Part shown: piece by piece, positions 10,782 through 19,766 of the stretch
Position numbering within the stretch: the stretch's first letter is position 1
Layout of the letters: each line of letters starts with the position of its first letter
Source of the DNA: Cymbomonas tetramitiformis
Lineage: Eukaryota > Chlorophyta > Pyramimonadophyceae > Pyramimonadales > Pyramimonadaceae
NCBI GenBank assembly: GCA_001247695.2
Contig: LGRX02027794.1
Location: forward strand, 159,226 to 223,225
Direction: 5' to 3'
DNA: 64,000 nt
Position numbers and translations under genes: made by a program
The notes under the pieces: model-generated
Seen by the model: only the letters and a program-made list of their open reading frames with translations
Database searches by the model: none
Told to the model about the DNA's origin: nothing

Positions 10782-12271
10782 TGGTGGTAGGCGACTTCGA
10801 CGGAGCTTCGTTTTTAATCACCACCGATCTAAACGCAGGTCAACGTGATGCGGTCACCCCCGTGTTGTCATGGTTATCCCTATGTCTGGCCGCCGAGGCG
10901 CAGAGCAAGCCTCCTCCACCTCCACCGATGACTTCCTTGTGGGACGGCGGACCGGGCACCGGCAAGAGTTACGTCGCCAAAGCCTTGTGCACCGCCGCGA
11001 AGTTTTTATCCGGTCATGATGGCACCGTGGTTTGCTGCGCTCCGTCCGGGGTTGCGGCGGCTCTCATCCCAGGTGCGCGGACCATTCATAACTTGGGTGA
11101 TATGAAGCCCACGGAAGCTTGCAGGGCGGTGCCTTTGAAGGCCATGAATCCGTCCACGAAGGCGGAGTACGCGGTACGCCTTGGCCCCGGTACCGCCTAC
11201 ATATTACTTATCGACGAAATCTCCATGGTTGAGGCATGCTTGTATGGACATCTTCAAGATCGTTGTGCCGAAATCCGACGAGTCGGCGACCAGGCCAAAA
11301 CTGAATGGGGGGGACTAGCGGTGGTGGCTGTGGGCGATTTTGGACAACTAACCCCCGTGGGAAAATCGTTGTACAAACAAGCTTTAAACGTCTTTTCCGG
11401 CCAACGATCATTTGATGTGGCTGAGACAGCTGGTCGTCTACATATTCCAAGCTATCCGGCGCTATCCATTAACCGAACAGGTATTTCCGATCACTTTAAT
11501 ACCTCCTGGAAATCTTATTTATTTTCAATACCGAATCCTTCCACGGTTTTTGCATGCGACCGCGAACATTATTGGTGTGTTGATGTTCGTACGCAGGTTC
11601 GAGCAGCTAGTGACCCGGATCACGTCCGCTTCATTGAACGATGCCGTTCGGAGGAACGACCCATTACGCAGTCCGATTTGGACCGGCTGAAGGTGCTCAC
11701 GGCATCGGATGTACAAATGAACCGCGATTGGCTCTTCGCGACGGTGGCAGTGACTGGCAATCGGCAACGACAAGCTATCAATGATGTGCGTGCACGGCAT
11801 TTTGCGCGGCTCAGTGGACAACCGATGATTCGTTGGAAGCGACCTATTGCAACCACACTTTTGGACTCCCGACATGAAGACGTGATCCGGTCGGAATTTC
11901 CCGAATTGACAGGCACTTTCGTTGCCGGTGCGCCTGGAATTATTCTAAACAACGACTTAAATCCTTCGCGTGGTTTAGCGAACGGCACGCCCGCCAAATT
12001 CCACAGCCTGATTCTCCGAGATGAAGGCAGGTCCACCGATGCGGCGAAAATCAACAATGCGAATCCTGGCGAGGAGGTGTGGATCGAGCCGCCTTACGCG
12101 GTCAATGTTCTCATTGAGCATCTGGATTCCACAAACTGGTCCGATCGAGCGACATTAGCTCCCGAGTTCGAGACTCGGCGAGCCAGGGAAATATGCGTGA
12201 GAATGTCACTCGTCCGCGCAGTATCGTACTTCCAGTTAAGATCTGCAAACGTCTCGAGGAACTCCCCGTGA
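10643..12271 (+). CDS. PIF1-like SF1 DNA helicase, core
   Basis: The helicase motifs occur in the order expected for the PIF1 family: a Q-motif-like NAGQRDAV, Walker A GGPGTGKSY (about 10945), motif Ia APSGVAA, motif II LLIDEISMV (about 11210), and motif III VVAVGDFGQLTPVG (about 11325). The protein would unwind DNA 5'-3' using ATP. A partial second copy of motif III (TWGGLAIMVVGDFD, about 10765-10800) lies upstream of Walker A, where no PIF1 protein has it, which suggests a rearrangement. The frame ends at 12271, while motifs V/VI continue in another frame from about 12193, so an intron or frameshift is needed. PIF1-like helicases are common in eukaryotic mobile elements; I see no Rep domain, so I do not call a Helitron. 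Confidence 0.75.
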   Translation: MSAHVPQGIPRCLRRGCWRKGTSAVRRLAVEGMPMEERDTWGGLAIMVVGDFDGASFLITTDLNAGQRDAVTPVLSWLSLCLAAEAQSKPPPPPPMTSLWDGGPGTGKSYVAKALCTAAKFLSGHDGTVVCCAPSGVAAALIPGARTIHNLGDMKPTEACRAVPLKAMNPSTKAEYAVRLGPGTAYILLIDEISMVEACLYGHLQDRCAEIRRVGDQAKTEWGGLAVVAVGDFGQLTPVGKSLYKQALNVFSGQRSFDVAETAGRLHIPSYPALSINRTGISDHFNTSWKSYLFSIPNPSTVFACDREHYWCVDVRTQVRAASDPDHVRFIERCRSEERPITQSDLDRLKVLTASDVQMNRDWLFATVAVTGNRQRQAINDVRARHFARLSGQPMIRWKRPIATTLLDSRHEDVIRSEFPELTGTFVAGAPGIILNNDLNPSRGLANGTPAKFHSLILRDEGRSTDAAKINNANPGEEVWIEPPYAVNVLIEHLDSTNWSDRATLAPEFETRRAREICVRMSLVRAVSYFQLRSANVSRNSP

Positions 12272-12921
12272 ATCGCGCCTCCCGCAAAAGTAAGATATAT
12301 TATCGAACTCATGGGCTTGATCTTGCGTTCGCCTTGACCTTTCACAAATTCAAAGGCCAAACCGTGGACAAAATTATATTAGATCTAAGCCAAACGCCGA
12401 AGAATGTCTTCAACCTATGCTTTCAAGCATTTTATGTCGGGATGACGCGTGTGAAGAAGTCCAGCTGCATTAGTATATTACCCGGGCCCGATGGGCAAAT
12501 GCCAAAGCTATCTCATTTGCTGAATCTTAAGCCGGATCCGGAGCTCCAAAGATGGTTAGATGCATTTGATCGGCGGACTCGTGAATGGAAACAACCGCCG
12601 CCCGTGAAACGGATGCCCCGTCGCAAATCCGCTAAAAAGGCACAACCCAACAGTAGAGGCAATGGAGCCGGTGCCGCGGGCGATACGGTCACTCAAGAAC
12701 GACAAGGGCGTGGCGGCCGTGGGAAAGGGAAAAGTGGTGCTCGTGCCGCGGGCGATACGGTCACTCAAGAACGACAAGGGCGTGGCGGCCGTGGGAAAGG
12801 GAAAAGTGGTGCTCGCGCGACGAAGGGTAGCCAAGGTGGTAGGGGTGAAATCTCCGCATCGGTGCAACCGGTGGCATCGAGCTTTGACCACTTTCTCAAG
12901 AACCCTCGTAATTTCGGGTGA
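12193..12921 (+). CDS. PIF1-like helicase C-terminus with GR-rich repeats
   Basis: This frame carries the last helicase motifs: ALTFHKFKGQT (motif V-like) and AFYVGMTRVKK (motif VI-like). It overlaps the preceding frame at about 12193-12271, so the gene changes frame there. The tail holds two tandem copies of a 72-bp unit (from 12673 and 12745) giving a 24-residue Gly/Arg/Lys-rich repeat, which could be an RGG-like nucleic-acid-binding tail. The ORF ends with TGA at 12919-12921. Confidence 0.7.
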   Translation: MRENVTRPRSIVLPVKICKRLEELPVNRASRKSKIYYRTHGLDLAFALTFHKFKGQTVDKIILDLSQTPKNVFNLCFQAFYVGMTRVKKSSCISILPGPDGQMPKLSHLLNLKPDPELQRWLDAFDRRTREWKQPPPVKRMPRRKSAKKAQPNSRGNGAGAAGDTVTQERQGRGGRGKGKSGARAAGDTVTQERQGRGGRGKGKSGARATKGSQGGRGEISASVQPVASSFDHFLKNPRNFG

Positions 12922-13345
12922 CTCGTAATAATGTATGCTTTTCGTGATTGAGATGACCTTGCCCCATTTTCGTGTGCAAAGTGTTGTTATGCATTACGCA
13001 ATGTACGACTCTTGAAAATATGTGCTAGGGATTCGTACCACGCCGTGCTAGACGACTACCGATAATATGTGATAACAATTCACCGCATCCCGCAGTATAC
13101 GGCTCTCGAAAAAATGCGTTAGGAAATCGTGGCACGCCGTGCTGGACGACGCCCGAAAATATGTGATAACAATTCACCGCATACCGCAACATATGACTCT
13201 CGAAAATATGTGCTATGAATTCATGGCACGCCGTGCAAGACGCCTCCCGAAATTATGTGATATCGAATCACCGCATTCCGCGATATACGACTCTCTAACA
13301 TATGTGATAGAAATTCATGGCACGCCGTGATAGACGACGACTACC
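12922..13345. repeat. About 91-bp tandem repeats, 4 copies
   Basis: Units contain GTGATAACAATTCACCGCAT, ACGACTCTCGAAAATATG, TGGCACGCCGTGCTAGACGA and vary by about 15 percent; intervals are 90 to 98 bp. Related words occur at 8.65-8.74 and 9.65-9.79 kb, upstream of the helicase gene. There is no CDS here. Confidence 0.75.
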
Positions 13346-13515
13346 GAAAGTAGGTGCATATGTAGGATATGTATGAACAAAAAAGCGAAAGTAACGAGTT
13401 TGTGTGTGGGGCGCCCCGCCACGGGGCGCAGTATTTTCAAAAAGGTTTGAACCCCATGGGGGCGGTTGTGGGGGGGCGGAGCCCCCGTGCTGCAACTTAA
13501 AGAAAAAGTTGAGGT

Positions 13516-13765
13516 NNNNNNNNNNNNNNNNNNNNNNNNNNNNNNNNNNNNNNNNNNNNNNNNNNNNNNNNNNNNNNNNNNNNNNNNNNNNNNNNNNNNN
13601 NNNNNNNNNNNNNNNNNNNNNNNNNNNNNNNNNNNNNNNNNNNNNNNNNNNNNNNNNNNNNNNNNNNNNNNNNNNNNNNNNNNNNNNNNNNNNNNNNNNN
13701 NNNNNNNNNNNNNNNNNNNNNNNNNNNNNNNNNNNNNNNNNNNNNNNNNNNNNNNNNNNNNNNNN
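13516..13765. other. Assembly gap (Ns)
   Basis: This run of about 250 N joins two G-rich repeat ends (GGGGGCGGAGCCCCC on both sides). Repeats with the same hairpin also occur at 2.3 kb, so the gap is probably a collapsed repeat and the join is not proven. ORFs drawn through it are meaningless. Confidence 0.95.
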
Positions 13766-14983
13766 GGTGTGGGGGCGGAGCCCCCCCACTGGGCGCAGTC
13801 TTAAAAAACTTTTCCGTATTGATACAGGAGAGGAGACGGGAGGGTCCAACGCAACGCGCCTTCATTGTGAAGCCCGCAAAGCTCCCAGAATGAATGTTAG
13901 TGACACTGTCATCAAAGACGCCTGTATGAGCTGCAACAGGAATTATAAAATCTGTGGGAAGCGGGATCAGCGTCAGTCACACTATTCTTTTAGCATTCCA
14001 TTTACATTGCGAAGCCCGCAAAGCTCCCAGAATGAAAGTTGGTGACACCATCATAAAAAACGCCTGTATGGGCTGCAACAGAAATTATACATACATACAT
14101 ACATACATACATCCTTCTGCGGGCGCTAAACGTCGTCAGCCTGTCACACTATGCTATATTTAGATTGCGAAGTCCGCAATGCCGCAAAGCTCACATATAA
14201 ATGAAAGTTGGTGACACTGTCATCAAAGACGCCGATGTGGATGTGGGCTGCAACAGAAATTATACACACCAATGGCGCGACGCGAAATCCTCTGCCAGCT
14301 CTTTCAAAATCGGTCATCACGTTCGATCGGCCATCACCTTCAAAACTTAAAATGGAAACTTACATATGAAATCGGTGGTGGGAAAAAGTGAAATAATCTT
14401 GGTATAAATTCAATGGTGGGAAGATTGTATAGTGAAATTCAGTAGCATACAAGTTCTGAAATTCCTGTAATTCCTATAGTGAAATTCAGTATGCTACTGT
14501 ATAGTGAAATTCAGTATGCTACTGTATAGTGAAATTCAGTATCGAGTATAAATACAGTGGTGGGAGGACTGTATAGTGAAATAATCTGAGTAAAAATTAA
14601 GTGGTGGGAAAACTGTATAATTTGTACCTTGGATGGAGAAACGTGAAATACTTGATTATATTGTAGGTACATCTTGCGCAAACGATTTATACCTTCCGCA
14701 GATCGAGTGCAGTCGAGAAGCGGAAAACAGGCTGGGGATCGACGGTAGAGTTCAAAATTAATTTGACTAAATGGACGACGATAAAGGGCAACGTCTCTCA
14801 CAAACATTGTCAAGCGCTGCTCAACATTGTCAAGCGGCGCTCGTGGACACCTTGGTCACCTTCGATCTTTGGGTTAGTAGGGGATCAACGCAAGACAAGT
14901 TAGTTGTCAGGCACTGCCTGTCTTGACAATGACACGTCGGCGAACAAGTTCGCCAACGTGCGCATTGTCAAGACGGTCACAAC
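13766..14983. other. Repeat-rich stretch without a gene
   Basis: Three or four copies of a 125-bp dispersed repeat (GCAAAGCTCCCAGAATGAA, then GACACTGTCATCAAAGACGC, then GGCTGCAACAGAAATTAT) lie at about 13870-14270. The same repeat is seen near 1.9-2.2 kb. An ACAT microsatellite lies at 14089-14112. A 24-bp unit (TATAGTGAAATTCAGTATGC) is repeated from about 14430 to 14545. I see no gene. Confidence 0.7.
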
Positions 14984-16824
14984 CAGGGGGGCAGATATAA
15001 CCCTTATTTCGGGTATATATAAACCCCTGATATAACCCCCAAAGGTTATACTTATACTTAGGGTTATATAACCCCAAATGGGGATATATAACCCTGAAAT
15101 AACCTTTATATAACCCCAGGTATAACCCTTATATAACCTTTTTAAAAGAATTTTAAATTACATAAAATCACATCCTCACACGGTGGATCGTTGTGGATCG
15201 TTTATACACATACAGTGGAATACATGTGGAAATTGTACCGTGGAAACGTGACATAATATCAAGGTACAAGACGACTGTAATCAAGAATACTATAAAACAC
15301 TTACATCTAAAGTCATTTAAAAAACCAATCAAATTAAACTATGCCATATACAAAACATCGATGTAAAAAACTAAAACTGAAAACTGAAAACTCTGCCCAT
15401 ATTGAAAACTCATTCGTCAAAGGTCTCGGCCATCGCGAGGTCCACAAGATCATTAGCGATTAAGATCTCCTCAAAGTGATCAGCCAAATCAGCCTCTTCG
15501 ATTTCAGTCTGCTGAAGGGAGTCCACTCTTCCAGATGTTCTTTGCATATCTAATAAAAGATCATCCGGGTGATTCTGATTGATGTGGACTTGCATGTCAA
15601 GATTCTCTGCGAGCATGTTGCTTCTTTTAATAGTAGCGATGCATCCAGCAATACTAAAAACTCGCTCATTCTCTATTTCACTCCCAGGAATACAATATAT
15701 AATTTGAGCAAGCATTTTCAGATTTTGAAATTGGCTATCAGTTAGCCTCGCCCACCACTCGAGGACTGAGAATGAGGCCTCCTTCGCATTTTCCACCCTG
15801 AGTTTTTGAAATTTTGATATCTCTGAGCGGACGAGTAATTCGATATTCTCCTCTTCCGATCTCTCGACCGCAACTTCCTCTTCAAATAATGCAAACTCCT
15901 GAATATCCTCAGTCGGTGTATCGCGCGGTGCCGTGGATGCCACAGCGGTCGCTTCCGGTGCTTGAGAGGGATGTCGAGCTTTATGACATGCTACTAATAA
16001 TGGAACAAGTAACTCATCGGTATATCGATCAACTAGATTCTTCAACGCAGGTGGCTCACTCTTACATAATTTGTGCAACTTCCCGACGACTGCCAAATTT
16101 TTATGCCGCGGATCAAGCAAGAGCGAAATCATAAGGTGTCCTTTTTTCAGATCATACTCCATGAGGGGATTGAGAAATGGTTGCAAATGATCTGAAAGCT
16201 TCACTCGCATATTCACTTGCAACTGGTGTAGGAGAGGCTCATCAACAGTTACAGTTCCGATGCAATTCCCCGCTGCAAGAGAGTTAATTTCCTCCAAGAA
16301 ATGAATTTGAAGTAGAGTAACGCGGTTGATTGCATCCGAGATCAACCAGTAACCAGCTGTTTGAGCTTTGATGGTGACTGCAACAGGATACGCAAGCGTA
16401 TCGCGCACACAATGTGCAACATTCCAACAATTGGCTGATGGGTTTCGGTCTCGATACTTTGGGGACACAAGACTAGTGTACATGTTGATAATTGCTTGCG
16501 ACGCTTCAATGCATGAATGGAACTCCCCTATATGCCTCTCTTTTTGAGGTGACAGCACAGAGGAGGTGAGGCAACTGAAAAAAATATATAAATAATTTTT
16601 ATAATTAAACCTGCTATAATATATAGGGTATTAAACAGTGGAATTCCCCTATATACTCTGAGGGGTTATATATATCCTCAATATAACCCTTCTTATACCA
16701 GGGTTATATTGAGGATAAGTATAACCTCATTTTCGGGCGTTTTCGACGGGTTATGAGTTATATAACTATAACCCCGGTATAACCCTAAGTATAACCCCAA
16801 AAGTTATATAACCCCACAACCCTG
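14984..16824 (-). mobile_element. hAT-family DNA transposon remnant
   Basis: A hAT transposase C-terminal ORF (15410-16575) lies between two blocks rich in GGTTATATAACCCC-type words (about 14995-15145 and 16620-16822). The outer ends are CAGGGGGGCAGATATAACCC at 14984 and, inverted, CAGGGTTGTGGGGTTATATA ending at 16824; CAGGG is the usual hAT terminus. The flanking octamers GTCACAAC and GTGTCCAC match at only 5 of 8 positions, so a clean 8-bp duplication is not shown. The dense TATAACCC words on both sides look like subterminal transposase-binding repeats. Confidence 0.65.
15410..16575 (-). pseudogene. hAT transposase, C-terminal part with dimerisation domain
   Basis: About 385 residues, minus strand. 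The C-terminal third has the hATC signature: a Trp-containing helix (LEWWARL), then ENERVFSIAG and RSNMLAENLDMQVHINQN. This matches the usual ER.FS.aG...R..L.....L..N pattern of hAT dimerisation domains. The middle is an acidic low-complexity linker (EEEVAVERSEEEN). The BED zinc finger and the first part of the RNase H-like catalytic core are missing. The 5' end abuts a splice-acceptor-like TTTTTTCAG at about 16576, and only about 240 bp remain to the terminal repeat, so the rest of the gene has been lost. Confidence 0.75.
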
Positions 16825-16853
16825 GTGTCCACGGGCGCTGGGAACTCGTCTAA

Positions 16854-17236
16854 TAATAGAGAGTTTCCCGCAGAATTCGGCAGCCAATTCTTTCGCTAGT
16901 CCGACGTGGCCCATAAAATCCGTGTGTGTCGCGATAGTCCGATTTCACTGGTTCAGTTCGTGAGCACTTACACTAATGTAATTTTGGTTGGGAGTAAACG
17001 GAATATTCAACAGGTACAGTCAGCTGAGCGAATTGAGTCGCTGCCGAATTGAGTTCTCATTTCGTTCGAATTTGGCCTCGATCGAGCGAATTCAAGCGAA
17101 TTCTCACGAGCGAATTGAGCAAATCGGCAGCCGATCCGACGTGGACCGACGTGTCCCCGAAAAATGTGGCATCTCCTGACGTCGGACTAGCGAAAGAATT
17201 GGCTGCCGAAATTTGCGGGAAAGTCACTAATGAGAA
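16854..17236. mobile_element. Small inverted-repeat element (MITE, about 0.37 kb)
   Basis: Positions 16863-16907 recur inverted at 17178-17224, with TTTCCCGCA, TTCGGCAGCCAATTC and TTTCGCTAGTCCGACGT shared. The flanks TAATAGAGA (16854) and TAATGAGAA (17228) resemble a degraded 9-bp duplication. There is no ORF. The interior is a run of GAGCGAATT(C/G) words. It is most likely a non-autonomous TIR element. Confidence 0.6.
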
Positions 17237-17584
17237 GTTCTACCTCGTGGAGACTCATCAGTCGAACGAAACGTGACCGAAGAGTTTGATTGGTGGTTTG
17301 GTCGTTTCGGTTTCAAAACCGATCGTAGACCAAAACGTGCACCAGAAAATTATCTTACGTAAAGTGAAATGCCAGCGACACGTGTGCGACACGTACGAGA
17401 TGATGTGGAGGGTATATTCTATGACGTGCGACTTCTGTATTCGTCGGTTTTTTGGGACGGCGATGACTTTTCATGATGATCGATGCGATGACATGAATTG
17501 GTCGATTTGTGTCTATGTCTCCATCTGGTCATGACGGTTTTCATCACAGTTCAGGGCGATGGATTTGATCGAGACGGTTTTCGG
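17237..17584. other. Spacer without a gene
   Basis: I see no supported gene or ordered repeat in this stretch; the short ORFs have no recognisable content. Confidence 0.5.
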
Positions 17585-18577
17585 TCACGAATCGGGGTGG
17601 AGACTCATCGTACGGCAATTTGTCTCCAATTTTAAGACTGTATTTGTAGTGTAACTGACTGGAGGGTGAAGGGTCAGTATGCAAGTCAGCATCCTCCACC
17701 CCCCTTGCATACGGCCCAGGCCTCCTCCCGCAGACACGTAGACCACCAGTGCCAAGACTGATGCCACATAGAGGCAGTGCGCCACCTGGTAGCAAGCGGC
17801 TGTGAACCGCAGGCGCTGCAGTCGGGCGGCAAAGCGCGGCTTCTGCATGCGCCGAGGGACAGCTGCCAGCGTAGCTGGACCCGCGGCCGAGATTCGCTGG
17901 GCGACCGCCAGCACACGGCCCATCCGAGCCTCAAGCGCGGTGAACGCGTCACCATTGTAAACCAAGCAGGAGCCTGGCAACCCATGGTTCATGACGTGGG
18001 CGCCAACTATCAAGACGCACCCCAGAGTGCCGACCATGTGCGTGAAGCGCATGGCGAGCATGGCGAGTCCGAACCGTAGCAATGGCACGTACCACAGCCC
18101 ACGCTGGGCATGGTGGAGCCCGGTTACCTTAAGGGCCCCCACGATCAGCAGCAGCAGGTGCCTAGCCAGCTCCAACAGCACACGCAGAGGCGTCCGTTGA
18201 TGCGCCCATGGCTCGAGCGGCGCGGTACGTATGGCCCACAATGCGCGTGCCATGGCTCTGCGGGGCACCCCAGTGCGGCATGCCCAGATGGCGACGACCT
18301 CACCAAGAAACCTGGATATCTCCATGGCCATCCATGCTACCATCACTGCAAAGTGAGGCAGCTGCGGCCATTGCATCCAAGCGCACGCACGAACACCCCC
18401 ACCAGCAGGAAGCACACCTGAGTGCGCTTCGCCCACCCCCCATCGGCGGGCTGCGTGCCCGGCTGTGCGCCGGGGCTGCTTCTCAGTGACGGGCGCGCCG
18501 GGCTGCAGCCGGCCCGGTGCCCCCTTGAAAAGGCCCCAGTGCGCTCTCCCTTCTCCTCTCCTCCCAACTTCCATCAT
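17585..18577 (-). CDS. Unidentified ORF, possibly multi-pass membrane protein (GC-rich island)
   Basis: 330 residues, not recognised. After an Arg/Pro-rich start come several hydrophobic stretches (around FAVMVAWMAME, LELARHLLLLIVGAL, FGLAMLAMRF, GTLGCVLIVG, LYVASVLALVVYVSAGGG) separated by Arg/His-rich loops, compatible with a multi-pass membrane protein. The block 17.6-19.45 kb is much richer in G+C than the DNA on both sides and opens long frames on both strands, so chance ORFs are a real risk. It overlaps the next minus-strand ORF in another frame, which suggests one gene with frameshifts or introns. Confidence 0.3.
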   Translation of the reverse strand: MMEVGRRGEGRAHWGLFKGAPGRLQPGAPVTEKQPRRTAGHAARRWGVGEAHSGVLPAGGGVRACAWMQWPQLPHFAVMVAWMAMEISRFLGEVVAIWACRTGVPRRAMARALWAIRTAPLEPWAHQRTPLRVLLELARHLLLLIVGALKVTGLHHAQRGLWYVPLLRFGLAMLAMRFTHMVGTLGCVLIVGAHVMNHGLPGSCLVYNGDAFTALEARMGRVLAVAQRISAAGPATLAAVPRRMQKPRFAARLQRLRFTAACYQVAHCLYVASVLALVVYVSAGGGLGRMQGGWRMLTCILTLHPPVSYTTNTVLKLETNCRTMSLHPDS

Positions 18578-18983
18578 AGCTTAGGCGCTCATAGGGAGAA
18601 CGCGGCGCGCTGCTGCCTGCATGTCGACTGCGAGCTGCGTCATGATGTTGGGCCTCCCTCCTGGGGCTCGGAGATCTCCTTCTGCGCTGGCCAGCTCGTG
18701 GCGAGCGCTGCTGCACGGGACTCGCGGTTGGACTCTGCGGGCGTGTCGCAGGATGACCTTCACGTCGGGTGTCGGCGCGCGCAACGCGGCCACTGGAACG
18801 CTCTGGGCTGCTGGGCGCTGTAGAGCCCCGGGTTGGCGATGGCACGAACGAAGTGGCCTCCTGCTCCTGTGCAGCTGGAGGCACAGCTTCAGTCCGCTGC
18901 GTGCAGACTGAATGTGTCGGGGATCTTAGAATGTCGTGGACTGACTGGCGCTCGGGCGGTCGGGCCTCTGTGCCATGTTGCAC
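18483..18983 (-). CDS. Unidentified Arg/Ser/Pro-rich ORF (GC-rich island)
   Basis: 166 residues of low complexity, rich in RS/SP dipeptides (for example QRRRRSPSPRRE). It overlaps the ORFs before and after it by 58 and 95 bp in a different frame, all on the minus strand. It could be a disordered linker of one larger protein read through frameshifts, or a chance frame in GC-rich DNA. No family is recognised. Confidence 0.25.
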   Translation of the reverse strand: MQHGTEARPPERQSVHDILRSPTHSVCTQRTEAVPPAAQEQEATSFVPSPTRGSTAPSSPERSSGRVARADTRREGHPATRPQSPTASPVQQRSPRAGQRRRRSPSPRREAQHHDAARSRHAGSSAPRSPYERLSYDGSWEERRRESALGPFQGGTGPAAARRARH

Positions 18984-19525
18984 TCTAAGCCCCTGGTCCG
19001 TGTCCCGCTGAGAGCTTGGCCAGAGCAGAGCCCCTGCGTAGGCCCAGCTCGTGCGCCACCACGACCATCAAGCCCAGGGCAGTCTGACCCAAGCGTGCTC
19101 ATCCTCGCAGTCGCGCGGGCTGCGCGAGGTCGCTCTTCATATTCTCTGATGATCTCCTCCGATGACCTGATGATCTCCTGGCGCGCCCTTATCGACTCTG
19201 AGAGAGCCGCCATGGTGATGTTGTTCGCTGCGACCTCGGCGCGCCCTTGCGCCAAATCGGCAGCCAATCCAACAAACCTATCACTGATGACCTCCACGTC
19301 CTCATCAGAACTCTCCGTCTGCGGCGACGGTGTTCTTGTGCGGCACGTGTGGGTGCTCGCACCCGCAGCAGCCGCGAGGTCGGGCGAGTGTCCCGAGATG
19401 CTGCCATCTTCCTCCTCACTTCCTGCATGGGAATCATCCTCTCCCACGATTGGGTCCAGGCACCTCATGAAGTCGTTAAATCTACAGGGTTTTGAAGCAT
19501 TTCCTTTTCGATTTCGGTTAGCCAT
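18926..19525 (-). CDS. Unidentified acidic/coiled-coil ORF (GC-rich island)
   Basis: 199 residues. The start is acidic (GEDDSHAGSEEEDGS), followed by Ser/Pro-rich sequence, and then a helical, coiled-coil-like stretch (SESIRARQEIIRSSEEIIRE). It overlaps the end of the LINE ORF (19465-19761) in a different frame, so its true start lies inside or after that junction. The order acidic, coiled-coil, RS-rich, membrane-like across three overlapping frames hints at one decayed gene. I do not recognise it. Confidence 0.3.
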   Translation of the reverse strand: MANRNRKGNASKPCRFNDFMRCLDPIVGEDDSHAGSEEEDGSISGHSPDLAAAAGASTHTCRTRTPSPQTESSDEDVEVISDRFVGLAADLAQGRAEVAANNITMAALSESIRARQEIIRSSEEIIREYEERPRAARATARMSTLGSDCPGLDGRGGARAGPTQGLCSGQALSGTRTRGLECNMAQRPDRPSASQSTTF

Positions 19526-19761
19526 CCAGGGGGTCTATTACCGTTCAGCCTGAAAAAGACTTTACTTTCTTGCCAGTTTTTTAACATTCCACCACAGGGA
19601 GTCAGAAAGGAACCTGTGTGCTTGAGGTTATATTTTTGTATTGCAGAGGTAACATTCCTCGACATGTAGAGTTGTCTGGGAAGGGTGGTGAATAATGTGG
19701 TTTCACCCGCTTCATTTTCAGGGTAATTTTTAGAGTCGATAGCGTATCCAACTTTTGCCAT
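19465..19761 (-). pseudogene. LINE ORF remnant, 3' part
   Basis: This frame continues the retrotransposon frame of 20842-21345 directly when the 1.07-kb insertion and one copy of CATAAT(TG) are disregarded. The shared residues H-I-M meet exactly at the junction. It codes for about 98 more residues with no catalytic motif of its own and ends at TGA in 19465-19467, where GC-rich DNA begins. It belongs to the region that follows the reverse transcriptase in non-LTR elements. Confidence 0.5.
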
Positions 19762-19766
19762 AATTG

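Noticed and set aside
9813..12921. Helitron Rep/helicase
   Set aside because: Only PIF1-like helicase motifs are visible; no HUH/Rep motif or Helitron 3' hairpin was found.
12970..13300. GTGATAACAATTC resembles the lac operator
   Set aside because: A short chance likeness in repeat DNA of a eukaryote.
13404..14045. Long ORFs across 13.3-14.0 kb
   Set aside because: They run through the N gap; the reading frame is artificial.
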